Positions 42,532-53,842 of a stretch of DNA of 64,000 nt are shown piece by piece. Source of the DNA: Lophium mytilinum. Lineage: Eukaryota > Ascomycota > Dothideomycetes > Mytilinidiales > Mytilinidiaceae. The stretch spans positions 2,050,539-2,114,538 of the forward strand of contig MU004185.1 in the NCBI GenBank assembly GCA_010093605.1, given 5' to 3'. The first letter of the stretch is position 1, and each line of letters starts with the position of its first letter. Made by a program: the position numbers and the translations under genes. The notes beneath the pieces are model-generated. The model worked only from the letters and a program-made list of their open reading frames with translations. It was not told the DNA's origin and did not search any database.

Positions 42532-43242
42532 ATGCCATCTGCTAGCGTAATCGACCTCACCGCTGATGCCGAGATTGAGCCTGAGCTGCTCAAAGCCATC
42601 GAGTCAGTCAAAGCGTCAACACTTCGCAGCATTGTCATCCAATTATGCAAAAAATCAACCATCTGCGCGAGCAACTTCGAAGAATTGATGCTCGTTCCAG
42701 ACTCGCAGCTGCAAAACACAACGACGAATGAATCAACCACCAACGGCTCAAAGAAACGAAAGCTCGAGACCAAAACCTCTCGTTATGCGCGTTGCGTTCA
42801 GTGCAAAGATGACTATGACATAGTCCTGAACGGGCAGCCGGGCGAAGAACAGTCCTGCAGGAGACACAGCGGCGTTCTCGAGATGAATGAAGACGCTTTC
42901 CCAGACGACGACGATATTCAGTACTATGGACACCAGATCGATGTTGAAACCGATTGGCGAGTTGATGAGTTTCCAGAAGACTTCACGTGGACGTGCTGCG
43001 CGCAGCATGGGAAGGAGGCTGAACCGTGTCTCCGTAGCAGGCATCGCAAATTGAAGACTGGTGAAGGGCCGGGGAAGATCTTTAGGCTCGTTGATGGGGA
43101 TTTCTCGGCAGGGGATAGCGATAGCGATGGGAGTGAGAGTGGTGAAGATGATGGGGAAGAGTCTGAGGATGATAAGGACGGAGTAGAAGAGTCACAAGGG
43201 ACGAAGGAGATGAATGCAGCGATGGACTTTTTTAAGAATTAG
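42532..43242 (+). CDS. Tandem Cys/His-rich protein, copy 3, intronless
   Basis: Third paralogue, 236 residues in one exon. N-terminal VIDLTADAEIE is a good SUMO-interacting motif candidate (hydrophobic core followed by acidic residues). The shared block is intact: YARCVQCKDDYDIVLNGQPG, CRRHSGVLEM, acidic FPDDDDIQ, ETDWRVDEFPEDFTWTCCAQ, CLRSRH. The site where copies 1 and 2 have an intron is cleanly continuous, so this copy lost it or the others gained it. It adds a 60-residue acidic tail (DSDSDGSESGEDDGEESEDD). Convergent with the C2H2 gene, 95 bp away. Confidence 0.78.
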   Translation: MPSASVIDLTADAEIEPELLKAIESVKASTLRSIVIQLCKKSTICASNFEELMLVPDSQLQNTTTNESTTNGSKKRKLETKTSRYARCVQCKDDYDIVLNGQPGEEQSCRRHSGVLEMNEDAFPDDDDIQYYGHQIDVETDWRVDEFPEDFTWTCCAQHGKEAEPCLRSRHRKLKTGEGPGKIFRLVDGDFSAGDSDSDGSESGEDDGEESEDDKDGVEESQGTKEMNAAMDFFKN

Positions 43243-43337
43243 GAAGTTTCCGCTCCTTATTTGTGTCAAGCTTTCCGGCACTCCTTTTGTACAGATACAT
43301 GTTTTCAAATAGCGTCGACGTATAACGCGTGGAGCTC

Positions 43338-44938
43338 TCAGCACACAGGAACCTCAATACCATGCGTTCTAGTGTTCAGCAAATCGTGATGGGGACTCTC
43401 GATATGGTCGGCCCATTCTTCGTGACTTTTGAGCTCCGCAGTGCAGCCTTGATGCGGACACGCGTAGTGAGTGTGAGCGCTGGTATGGAGACGAAGTTCG
43501 AGAGCGCTATTGAATCGCTACAGAAAAGGGTTAGCTAGAGGGTTGGTTTAAAGACGGAAGTACTTGCCTCAAGACAGCTTATCCAAGGACAATGGAACGT
43601 GATTTCACGAAGATGTTCCTCCACTTCTTCCTCTATCGGGCTGTCTCTCCGGTCTGCCTGATGATATATTTGGGGGTTGGCTTGATTCTGCACCAAGGTT
43701 CTTTCGCTATGGATTAATGAATCGAACGTCTGAGCTTTCGCTATGTGGCTCACCCGGTAGTCGTTCCTCTGAGCTTCGTAGCCGGCTTGGCTCGTGGCGG
43801 CCCCAAGCTGTGCGATTCCACCCATAGCCCCTGATCTTTGCCCCTGCACATGCGATGAACCTGTCATGGAGGGTGCCTGCAGGTTCAAAAGTGATGGATC
43901 TGCGCTCTGCGCAACATGCCCAAGAATCATCTTCAGCCTTGTAATTGCAGTGCTGTCTAGGCGTTCCGAACCTGCCTTAACCTCTTCGAGTTGAGATCTT
44001 GCTTCCTTCACGGCTGGTAACATGTCTCCCCAGACCTCGTCCGTATATCCGCTCAAGACACCGTCCCATTCGGACGCGAGTTGCCGTCTTCGTGGAGTGT
44101 TCATGCCCTCAATATTACTGACTTCGTCGGAGTCGAGTTCTGACTGCATATGATTGATCAATGACTCGGAATTCGGTCTCAAATTTAATGGGTGCTGTGA
44201 TGGGACCTGTCCGTGTACTGGAGCAGCAGGTAGGGCACTTCTGATACGACCTGCAGCTCGTTGCTCGTCAGGGGAGTAGTTCTCCCCAAAGAGGTCCATC
44301 GCTGGATCCTCAACAGGTGCGGCGGTCATGACCTCCGCCTCCTCCCCAGCTGGTTGGAAGGATGGGTCTGAGAGGAGCATTCGTACTTCGGCTCCGTCAT
44401 CATAGTTCTGATCTCGGCTATGGCTTCTTCCTGATGCGTCTTCCGCCACTGCCCACTGTTCCCAGGAATAATGATTGAGGCCAGACTGATTATGGAAATC
44501 TCCTCTCGGGAAGTTTGTATGCTGTTGAGAAGCATGTTCATTGGGAATTTCTAGGTTGCTACTATTCAGGAAGTCGTTGAACTCCTGTTCGTGGGTTTGG
44601 CGATTCGAAGTGCTCCGAAAGCTTTCGTCATTGTTTAATGCGGATGCGTTCCCTGCAGAGCTATTTGAGGAGTGCTGTGCAGGATGTGAGGGAAGACCTT
44701 CGCTCCACGTCGACTGGCTTGCGGAAGACGATGAGCCATTCGGGATTTTGCTAGCAAGCCCAGACGCAGAAGCGACTTGATCGTGAAATTCATTGCATCT
44801 AGGAGCTCCAACAAGGTCTCTGGCTAGCCCTGATGCTGAAGACGCTATTCTTGAAGTTAGAGACGTAGGTTCTTCGTCCTTGTGATCCGCGGACGCTCGA
44901 GCTTTGCCCTTGTCTGGCTGTTCTTTCTTTGGCTCCAT
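43338..44938 (-). CDS. C2H2 zinc-finger protein with long disordered N-terminus
   Basis: Exons 43568-44938 and 43338-43517 give 516 residues. The intron (43518-43567, 50 nt) begins with GC in a perfect GC-donor context (GAG/GCAAGT), has a GCTAAC branch and ends CTGTAG. Without it the frame stops shortly after FHCPWISCLE; with it the C-terminus becomes FHCPWISCLERFNSALELRL-HTSAH followed by YACPHQGCTAELKSHEEWAD-H, two C2H2-like fingers. The N-terminal 430 residues are Ser/Gln/Asn/Glu-rich (SSSSASQSTWSEGLPSH) with a helical stretch near SEWDGVLSGYTDEVWGDMLP. DNA or RNA binding is inferred from the fingers; I do not know the family. Confidence 0.78.
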
Positions 44939-45225
44939 GCTTTCATTTCATCCTAAAGGGACTGGATGGCGAGGATTGATTAGGTTCAGGCTATGCCTTA
45001 TTGAGGTGGATGAGGGTGGACTAGTGATTTCTCGGCGCTCCTTCTTTAATTACCGTGAAGTTTTTGAAGGCTGATCTTGACCACGAGGACTGAGGTATAG
45101 CTGGTATAGTAGGAGAAGAGAAGAATAGTAGATATAAATGTAGAAATGAAAGATGGGAAAGGAAAGTCAGCAGTGATGGCCGTGCAGGAGAGGGATCCCT
45201 GGGGATGATGTCGGAGGAGAAGCAA

Positions 45226-45863
45226 TCAAAACCGGTCTACGCCGAGAGCCGAGATCGAACATCCTTTCGTCTCGGGTGAGCGCGGCACTTTCATCAACTC
45301 CATCATCGCTCTCGTATCATCCCTCACATCTTTCCTTACTTCTTCGTGGAGCTGTTTCAGTGAACTTATTTCTTCGCCGCTTGTTGAGTTTTCGCGTTCA
45401 AGCATGACTTCGCCACCCGACGATGACAGAAGAAGCTGGATCTCTACTCCTGGCACCTGAAGCTCTCGATAACATGCAGAGGCTTCAATGTCACTAGTTC
45501 AGATGTCACTTTGGTCGAAGCTGAATACGCCGATGCGTTTTCTTGCTTCCATGAATTTCGTCTAGCTCTGTTGCCACGGTTGCTAGGCAGCAATCTCCTG
45601 CTGCGAAAGCGATAATATTGATCGTCTCGCGGCGAGATGTAGAAACTAGAGACCTTTCGGTCATTGCTACTATACACGACTCGAACCCTTATGGGACCAG
45701 CCTCCAAATTTGGTATTCTGCCGTATCGACGCTGCGATCGAGACTTCTCCAACGAAGTACACGCAACGCAGCTTGCTAAACCAATCCCCATCGTGTGTTT
45801 AATGTCTAAGCGTTTCAATCGTAATCTCCAAAGCTGTGTTCCTTCATCACGCTCCTTGCCCAT
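45226..45863 (-). CDS. Hypothetical protein, weak gene call
   Basis: Possible exons 45510-45863 and 45226-45456 (53-nt intron, GTGACA...TTCAG) give 194 residues starting MGKERDEGTQLWRLRLKRLD. The N-terminal part is basic, with IRVRVVYSSNDRKVSSFYIS; the C-terminal part contains VEIQLLLSSSGGEVMLERE and a helix (ISSLKQLHEEVRKDVRDDTR). No known domain recognised. The donor is weak and the coding case rests on frame continuity alone. The gene, if real, borders the gene-poor stretch. Confidence 0.3.
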
Positions 45864-47872
45864 GGTAGGGCTCTTCTCGCGTCGTTTCGTTAAGCCACCG
45901 ATCCATACTTGGTTGAAGCTTCGTTGAAGACATTTCACGCTTGATTGCCGATTTCTTTATCGTGATCATCTGGTCTTGCGATTTTGGCGCTGGGTCATAC
46001 TCCTCGGCAGATGGCCATGGTCAGCGATTATGTCCGGTCAGAAGAGCTGGTTTACGTACCAGATACCCATCCACAATTCCTCTTTCCATGGGCTGGGTCC
46101 ACCTCGAAGGAAGATGGCCATTGCCAGGCATGCCAACGGAGTCTGTATCTACAGCGTGCGGCATCGTATAGGTCGTCTGGGCTCACGTAGTCAGCGACTT
46201 GACTGAAACTTTGAGAGGTCCTAACGGATGGGTGTAGTAACGTACCAAGTTTGAATCCGAAAGCTTGCGTGATACGAAAAAAGTCACGGAAATCGATGGC
46301 AATATTTCTCTTCAGTTGGCTGCCGAACAGCAGAGACGCAACTTCCAGTTACTTATACTCCATGCGGCTCAAGCGACGTATTGCACACTGACGAATAGGA
46401 ATCGGATGGCTAGCGCCAAAGCGAACTTGCCTATGCTGTTGAAGCGATCGCTCGGCGTCAGGGCTGTGTCCGGACAGCGAGGCGTTCATATCTTTCAAGG
46501 AACCTCGCCGTCGGGATGCTTATCCTCCCGCAGACCATAGCTCGGAGGTATGCCGCTCAGAAGTCTACTGGGGCCTGTACTGGTGCACTGATAGATGTAC
46601 CAACGGTACCTCCCGATTGATTAAGTCGACCGGGATCCACTCGATAGATAGTGGCACTTGTCAATCTAACTACAGAGGTATTGGAAGGTTGGACAGTCTT
46701 GCCACGCAGTGCGAAAGTTAAGCACCGGCACAGTGCTTTACGCCCTCGAATGAACCTTCGACACAAGACTGTCAGGACGCCAGAGCCAGTGACCCGGGAC
46801 AACGCTGTAGAAGCTTGCGATGATGCAGCGGTGGGCGAAGTGGCATGAGGCCCCCTCAAGGTGCTCATCTGGCACATTCACTACTTGGCTGGCGCTTACT
46901 GCACGATATCGCTACTCCGGAACTTTGGTATCACATGGTCGGTGCTTGAGAACGCATGAGCGGTGACACTGATAAGAGTCACCAGAGAGCGTTGTTCCGG
47001 GAGCTCTGACACTATCATAACGCCTGTTGATGTGGCTTGACACTTATGCTCCTGCGATTGGACAATTCTCATCGGGACATGGAGGCTACGAAAGCGCCTT
47101 CACCTCTATGACAGTGCCTCTCAATCCCGCTCAGAACACCGCAGCTTCCCACCGCTTAACATATTCCACTAGCCTCTCATCGCAGCCTAGGACCTGGACT
47201 GTCAAGGCCCACTTTCTGGCCTCGCGCCGAAAGATACCTTTGATTTGAGATCAGTGCTGAATCAGTGTGAGCTTTGCGGGGTGGGCATCACAAGACGCTG
47301 TATGGCGTTCTGTATCCGTTGGACGAAAGTTGTCTTCTCGGTCGAGACATGGATCATTGCAGACCGGTCAGAGGACAAGGGTAGCCAATTACCGTCCGGA
47401 GGCGTTCACCAAAAACGATCCCAAATGCATGCGGCAGTCAGCAGCAGGGGTCCAGCCCCACAAGAACATCCATCAGATCGAATTCGCCACTAAATCCTTC
47501 TGGAAGTCTTCCACGCGCCTTCTAGGCGCCGATCATCCATCACAAACCTGATCACCACATATGTAAGGCGAGCTTCCGAGCCGCTCTGACGTGGGCCCTG
47601 AGGCCATCTTGTTGGATAAGTCCATGTCACTTCTTTGCTAGGCTGTTATTTGATGTATTTTCCAGCTGGCCTGAACTTCTTACTGAGCCTGCTGCCTATT
47701 TCTTCCTGCTCAACACTTCTCATTAATTCAGCCCCATCAATACTCAAATCGTGAGTCTCAAGATCCATTGCAAGTACCAGGTCAAAAAATGAGGCGTGCG
47801 AAGCTCCCACTATGCGCAATGACCTCGTGCTGAGCATAAAATCCCTCAAGAGTCAAGTCTTCCCCGCGGCCT
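45864..47872. other. Two-kilobase stretch without a recognisable gene
   Basis: Base composition is ordinary, not RIP-like. Many short open frames occur on both strands (longest 46557-46877 minus and 46265-46540 plus), none with a recognisable domain or consistent splicing. It may hold decayed genes or only spacer. No repeat or RNA gene recognised. It abuts the Tc1/mariner-like element. Confidence 0.5.
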
Positions 47873-49382
47873 CCACCTCGGTACGTCAATTCGTGTCCCC
47901 CGGTGGGGTGCCGGTGCACGGGCTGTTTACACCCCCTTTCCTTCACAACAACCAAAACAATAGCTACATTCACCAAATTTTCACCCAATTGCTTCCTAAA
48001 TGGCTAATTTTAATCCTGGCACGCCTAAGCGCCCAACCAACAAGCACATTCCTTAAATAGAGACCCGGGTTCGCTTTTTTAATGCTTGTAATGACCTAGA
48101 AAGGATAAGAACCTTTAAAGAGATAGCGGCGTCCTATAGAATTAATCTAAGAACTAGCAAGAGATAAAGGGTAGAAAGGAGAGAGTTTAGAAGGCCAGCA
48201 TATTATTAGATAAGAGTTATAAAGTCTACTAAGAAAGGTACTAAGCTGGGGCCTTAGTATTCTATTTCTAAGAAGGCTATTTACTAGATTATTAATCTAT
48301 CTAATTCTATAAGAAGGAAGCCTCTCTCTATAGTGCTAGAGTATTTTAATATTAAAACTAACGCTAGAACCTTTAAGAATTTACTTAAAAGGTACTATGC
48401 CGGGCGCTATAAATATGCTAAAACTACAGCTATTTCTAATAATAATAAGGGCTACTATTATACCTATAGAGAGATATATAAAAATAAGCTAATAAAGAAA
48501 TACTAGAACTAGGTTCTATTTACTAATAAAGCCTATATAAATCCCTATAGGATATAGAAGCCTATAGTTATTTAAATAGAAGAAACACGCTTTAAACTAG
48601 AGAATTTAGTCTTAGGTTCTAGAGAGAAGAATATTATAGAAGTTACCCTTTATATAGCCGCTTAGATTAATTAGTATTTTAAGGTAGAGAAAATTATCTT
48701 TTATAATAATAAAAACAACTATCTTTCTAAGCCTAAGATGCCTAGGAAGCCCTTACGCTTAAAATATAAGATAGAGGAGAGGTATCTTAATGCTATTAAG
48801 AACTGGAAGGCTAGAAAACCTTATAATATTAAGATAAAACTAAAGGGGAATGCTATAACCTAATAGTACTATACTAAGAAGGTGCTTCCTTACTATACTA
48901 AGGCTATTTATACCTTAGAGGCTGCCATTTCTAAAAGATAGTATCTTTAAAAGGATAATAATCCTTCTTATAGTATAAGAAATAATACTTCTCTTCTAGC
49001 TAAATTTAAGAGGGACTAGCATATTCTAATTTACTAGCACCCTGCCTAGTTACTAGATCTTAACCCTATTAAAGCTATATAGCTAATTCTTAAGAAAAGA
49101 GTAAGAACTTAGGTATATAAAGCTTATAATATTAAGAGACTTTAGGAGATAATTTAGGAGGAATAGGAAGCTATTCCTTAAGAAAGAATCTAGAATTTAA
49201 TTATAGAGATGCCCTGGCGCTGCCATAAGGTTATAAACTGTGGTGGAAAGATGGTAAAGAGTAGAAATTGGTGAATGTATATTTAGTTGTGCTATGAAAT
49301 GCCTGTGCAGGCGTTGTTTTGGTGTTGTTGGCACCCCCCGGCACCCCACGCCCGGGGGACACGAATTGACGTACCGAGGTGG
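47873..49382 (+). mobile_element. Tc1/mariner-like DNA transposon, RIP-inactivated
   Basis: About 1.5 kb between 31-bp perfect inverted ends (47873-47903 and 49352-49382, CCACCTCGGTACGTCAATTC onward); similarity continues inward with a small gap (TGGGGTGCCGG). A transposase frame starts near 48000 (MANFNPGTPKRPTNKHIP) and, read across TAA/TAG stops, shows RTFKEIAASYRINLR (helix-turn-helix), LDLNPIKAI before the last acidic residue region, and a C-terminal EMPWRCHKVINCGG, all of the DDE Tc1/mariner type. The interior 48.06-49.2 kb is AT-rich with RIP-type stops, while the terminal 150 bases are GC-normal. The usual flanking TA duplication is absent at the ends I see; only CCT is shared outside, while TA lies 10 bp inside each end. 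The element is dead. Confidence 0.82.
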
Positions 49383-50061
49383 CCTCAGCTCCCCGCCCTC
49401 GTCACACCTGTGTATCTCCACCTTGAATATCAGAACGATAGCAAGGACAGCCCTGTTCGCCGGACTTGCGCTAGAAAATGGTTAGAAGCTTCCATGCATG
49501 TCGCGCAATCAATGGCTGCCGGGTGAGCTGAGCCTCCGCGCACAGACCTGTTTCCGTAACGTGCATTCACCCCCTCCAGCTTGGGCACATGCCCACCTCC
49601 ACCACGCGCGCCGCTGGGACCAAATCATATCAATACGGGTATCGGTATCTCTTCCGCGAGCGCGTTCCGTCATACGGCGCAGCAGCTTCGAATAGGGTAT
49701 TTTCCGAGGCACTATTAGCTATTCCGTTGCCTCGATATATTACGTGTGGCAAGGCATAGTCTCGATCCCTATTCTAGAAGGAGTATCAGTATGATGGTAC
49801 GTAGCGTCTTACCTTCCGATAAGATAAGCCAGGAGCAGAAGTCGTGTGCCTTAAACGGGATTCTGATGCCTTGCTCAAGAATATTGTTTGGTGAAGATCC
49901 GGATGGTGAGATTGCTCCTATGGCAAGCGGACGTTACTAGAGGGTGGGCAGCTCAGGCCTTCGGGACGTGACTGAGGGTTGACATATTCTAGAGAATTTC
50001 AAAGTCATTGGTGCTTCACTGAGACTATCTAGCTATCGGTTTGTGTAGTGATCGCTTCGCT
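49383..50061. other. Intergenic, right flank of the Tc1/mariner-like element
   Basis: No gene recognised; short frames only. Composition returns to normal immediately outside the element. Confidence 0.5.
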
Positions 50062-51291
50062 CTACAGATACAGAAGACAAGTGATTGGTAGGTAGGGCAA
50101 ACCGTAGACATCCCTTTCCTTGTATCCATTCTGATCCTCGTCCTCATGCCACTCCATCTCCAACTCTATCAGCTCATCCCACTCCTGCCAGCGGCAGAAT
50201 CCGATTCCAAGCCAGCGCAGCACTTCTCCAGCCCGTTCGATCGAGACTGTCGCATCTCCGACTCCTTTGTAAATGAGCTTGACCGAGTTGGTTGCCTTTG
50301 AGGTCGGCTCGATGACGGCGAACCAGTCGGGGTGGACATTGAGTTCCTGGGCGACCTGGGCGTGAGCTTCGAGGAGGTCGTTGATGGTTTTATGGTCTCC
50401 TCCGCCGTTGCCAGCGTCAGCACAGATGCGAGGGCCGTAGTTCTCACGCCTAGAGTTGAGACCGTGATTTATAGCTGTGAGGATGCTAGTGAGCTCGTCA
50501 TGCTTGTCGTCGTGATCGTCGCCGGTGAGGTTGTAGCAGGCGAACTTTGCTTCGGGCTTGTCGCTGTACTGGCGCATCTTCTCGTCGCTCCAGTCCGCCC
50601 TATCCATCCATGTATACCAGTCCGCGCAGCCGTTGTTGTCGGTCACCTCGCACCATCCCATCGCGCGATCCAGGTCCACTCGCATCGCGTCTGGGAACCC
50701 GTTGTAGCTGTTGTTGACAAGGAGAAGATCTTGGTTGTGAATCGAATAGGCACTCCGGCGCTTGTTGTCCCCATCTGGAACTAGCTTCACCAGTAAGTTA
50801 GTATCGAAACGTCAAATCAAGAAGCGACCGTGCTTACTTCGGGTGGAGGGGCGGTTGGCCACTGAGGTCTATCGATGACAATGAAGAGCTCCTCGTCACT
50901 GAGAATGCGTGTTAGTGTAGTTCTCCCTAACAACGAGGCAGATGGCGAGGGAGAGAGAAGCGCGGGGTTACAAGGAGGGGGGGTGGTGGATAGCTGGATG
51001 CACAACGAAGCATGGACAGGATACTTACGGTTGGCATGAGGCAGGATACCGGCTCCGAAAATGACGAATAATGGCAGCGACGGGGCCTCCGATGAAGTCG
51101 CTCACATTCTTGACTAGCTTGAACTCGCTATCAAACGGTTCATCATCGTTGAAATCCACGCAAGCCCTTCGCGTGGCATCCCTATCCGCAACCTCGAAAG
51201 CCTCTGCGACAGCGAGAGGGTTTACCTCCACCGTTGCATAGATGAAGAATCCTCCTAGATCGTCGCTAGAGCTCTCGGTCGCCATGCTCAT
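50062..51291 (-). CDS. Hypothetical protein, 348 residues
   Basis: Exons 51029-51291, 50838-50898 and 50062-50784, with introns of 130 and 53 nt, join MSMATESSSDDLGGFFIYAT to PDEELFIVIDRPQWPTAPPP and LVPDGDNKRRSAYSIHNQDL. The protein is acidic and Trp-rich in places (WCEVTDNNGCADWYTWMDRA, WLGIGFCRWQEWDELIELEM), with no signal peptide, membrane segment or recognisable motif. The layout looks like a globular domain with a helical C-terminus. It could be species- or lineage-restricted. Frame continuity across both introns supports a real gene; function unknown. An in-frame second ATG lies two codons downstream of the chosen start. Confidence 0.6.
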
Positions 51292-51553
51292 GTAGTCGAG
51301 ATAATGGTTACCGAGGACGACGGTGATGTCGTTTGTTAATGAAGAGTTTGAGTCGAGTTGCAGCCGGTGGACGAAGTTTGTGGAGTGTAGAAGGATATCA
51401 ATGCTTTCCTTTTTCGCTATTCACCAACCGGCCACGACTGGATTGACATTGAATGGCGACAGCCAAGTCTGAGTGTCAGAGACTGATTGATCGTTCTTCT
51501 TCGAAGACCTGTAACATGACAAGTTCCTTCAATGAAAAAAAAAGGCTGAAGCC

Positions 51554-51838
51554 AAAAGCCCACTGAAGTCGGACGCCCACTGAAGGCAAAGCCCACCGGA
51601 GCCTAGAGTCAAAGCCCACTGAAGTCAAAGCCCACTGGAGTCAAAAGCCCACTGGTGTCAAAGCCCACTGAAGTCAAAAGCCCACTGGAGTCAAAAGCCC
51701 ACTGAAGTCAAAAGCCCACTGGAGTCAAAAGCCCACTGAAGTCACAGTCCACTGGAGTCGAAAGCCCACTGATGTCAAACCCCACTGGAGTCAAAAGCCC
51801 ACCAAAGCCGAAGCCCACTGATCTCAAAAACCCACTGG
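51554..51838. repeat. 16-17-bp minisatellite, about 17 copies
   Basis: Tandem units of consensus AAAAGCCCACTGGAGTC, alternating GGAGTC and GAAGTC endings and 16- or 17-bp lengths. The first few and last few copies are degenerate, the middle ones nearly identical, as expected of an actively turning-over array. It lies between the upstream region of the hypothetical 348-residue gene and the 3' flank of a small gene. Confidence 0.92.
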
Positions 51839-52090
51839 CAAGTAATCTTCCCCCGGCCGTCACAGCCTGGGTAGAAGAACCCCTTCGGGATGCCACTCCC
51901 GTTGTGGTATACTGTGTACTCAAGCGGCGTCGGACGCGAATACAGTCCTCTCACACCCGACCTTGACGCCATCGACCCAGAACACCGCAGCATACAGCGC
52001 AAGGCCGCCCTTTGGGCCGTTACAGCCCTCCGGATATACCCCTTCCTCGGCAGGACGATGATGCGTCATCAGTTGAGGTCTGGATGGAGC

Positions 52091-52411
52091 TTACATCTTG
52101 GCCTCAAGAGCGAGGCCGAGCAAGCCCAAATGGGCGCTCACAAACGAGGTTGCGACCCACGCCGCCACCCACTGATCGTCAAGTGCTGTCGAAAGTCAAC
52201 GTTAGCAAGGCTGCGGCATGAACTTTCGGCTAGAAGATAGAAGTTTGTGAAGAGTTTGCGGCGAGCAAGAAAACGTACCGGTGAGCTCTTCAGCTCCGAC
52301 AAGCTTGCGTACTCCCCGCCGAGCAGCCCAGTTAACAGTTGGCAGGACAATGTAGAGCATGAAGTGTTTTAAAGTCATATTTTCATAGACAAGGGAAATG
52401 AGAGGCGACAT
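52091..52411 (-). CDS. Small hydrophobic protein, 75 residues
   Basis: Exons 52279-52411 and 52091-52185 separated by a 93-nt intron with GTACGT donor, GCTAAC branch and GACAG acceptor. The product starts MSPLISLVYENMTLKHFMLY, continues IVLPTVNWAARRGVRKLVGA and EELTALDDQWVAAWVATSFV, and ends AHLGLLGLALEAKM. Two hydrophobic stretches flank a basic loop, suggesting a small membrane protein or amphipathic helices. I recognise no family. Support is the good splice signals with a phase-correct join; homology is needed to confirm. Confidence 0.45.
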
Positions 52412-53842
52412 CTTCGTTTGTCAATCAAGGTGAAGAAAGAAGAAGAAGAGAAGAGAAGGCTTTGCGATCTGGAGTAGGCAAGAATTTACGCCCCACTTGC
52501 TTGAAATCAGAAAGAGCGTTGCGACGATGAGTCGATTGCCGACAACTCAAGGAAGGAGCAGCAGGCTTCTTTCCTCCGCGTGGACCGACGTACCTTTGCG
52601 GCATTGGAACGAGAACTCCGTAGTTCGCGCCGAAAGCAATTCGATGGTTTGTAGGTCGTGATAATGATAGCCATGCATGTCCTCCTGGAGTCCTGCCCAT
52701 GGAGAAAAGTCTTGGGGAACCAAGAGCCTCATGGGAAAGAAACATGTGTGGAAACTGCTCCCTAGGTACAATTCGTGACGTCTATCTTGTCCAAGATAGG
52801 TGGGATGGGGATCAAACCTTGTCAATCTCATTTCGTTGACTACCCGTCTAAACTTCGTGAAGATATTTGACTAGTATATAGAAATTTGAAGTCTTGTAGA
52901 AACCCTCGTATTCCAGACGCGGTCTAGGTATAATCAACCGTAAATTAGAGCTTAGATCGGACACCGAGCAGCGAATGAGATCGATAAAAATGGGTAAGTT
53001 GACTGGTCTTTGTTAAGCTATGGGACCGTGGCAAAGCTCAACGATTGAGAGCGAGATTTTGCGCGGCGATGACGAAGTTCGGTGCTCTTCCGAAAGGGCA
53101 CATTTCACTTCAGGTTTCTGATGTGCAGGCGTCGCGCCTACGGCTACCTTTATTGCAGCAGGATGCTGAAGGACACTTCTGAGCGTTTGAAGGAGACATG
53201 TGAAGTCGGCTGTAGTAGGCGGCATGCCTCGGCCTCGTGATCGGAAGTCAAAAGATAACGACGTCTACATAGGTATGTACCACAACGGCGTCTGCATATG
53301 TGAGTTTGCTAAGTGATGGCGAGGTGTCGACGAAATACGGTCTACTTGGCGCAGCGACGTCAACGCATTTAGAAGAGCAAAATAGAAGCAAAAATACAGC
53401 AATTAGGATCGAGCAGTCGAGTGCAAATGGATGCAAAACTACAGATTTAAAGAGACAAAGAGAGAGTCTGGGCGATATACAAGAGGACGGCAAGCTCGGA
53501 CGTGGCATGAATGTACACCATACCTATGAAGGCAAAGAAGTGATGAAAATAACCCAATTAGCTTAGTGAGCCAACCATGTCATCATTGCGAATTGAATGC
53601 GTATATCTCAGATGAGCCGTCGCGGACTCAGACTCCCTGTTGGTGTACATTCAATGCTCGCAATTGTTGTGTGCCTCTTCATGGTTTCTTAACACTGGAG
53701 ATCGGGAGGCTCGTGACCTTACATCCTGAAAGACGACGGTCGAGTCTGAGTATGATGTTAGTAGGGTGTGCAGACGCGTCGGGGACAAGCTACCTACTTA
53801 CCTTCTTAGCGAATTGATTACTCGTTATCAATGTCAATTCTT
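52412..53842. other. Gene-poor stretch, 1.4 kb
   Basis: Frames at 52425-52831, 53013-53225 (both minus) and 53300-53566 (plus) are open but show no domain, no clear introns and no partner signals. The 53013-53225 frame (70 residues, MPPTTADFTCLLQTLRSVLQ) is the best small-gene candidate but unsupported. Nothing else recognised. Confidence 0.45.

Noticed and set aside
43329-43538. 69-codon plus-strand frame
   Set aside because: It is antisense to the zinc-finger exon of the C2H2 gene.
47812-48060. 82-codon frame across the left end of the Tc1/mariner-like element
   Set aside because: It spans the element boundary and is not in the transposase frame.
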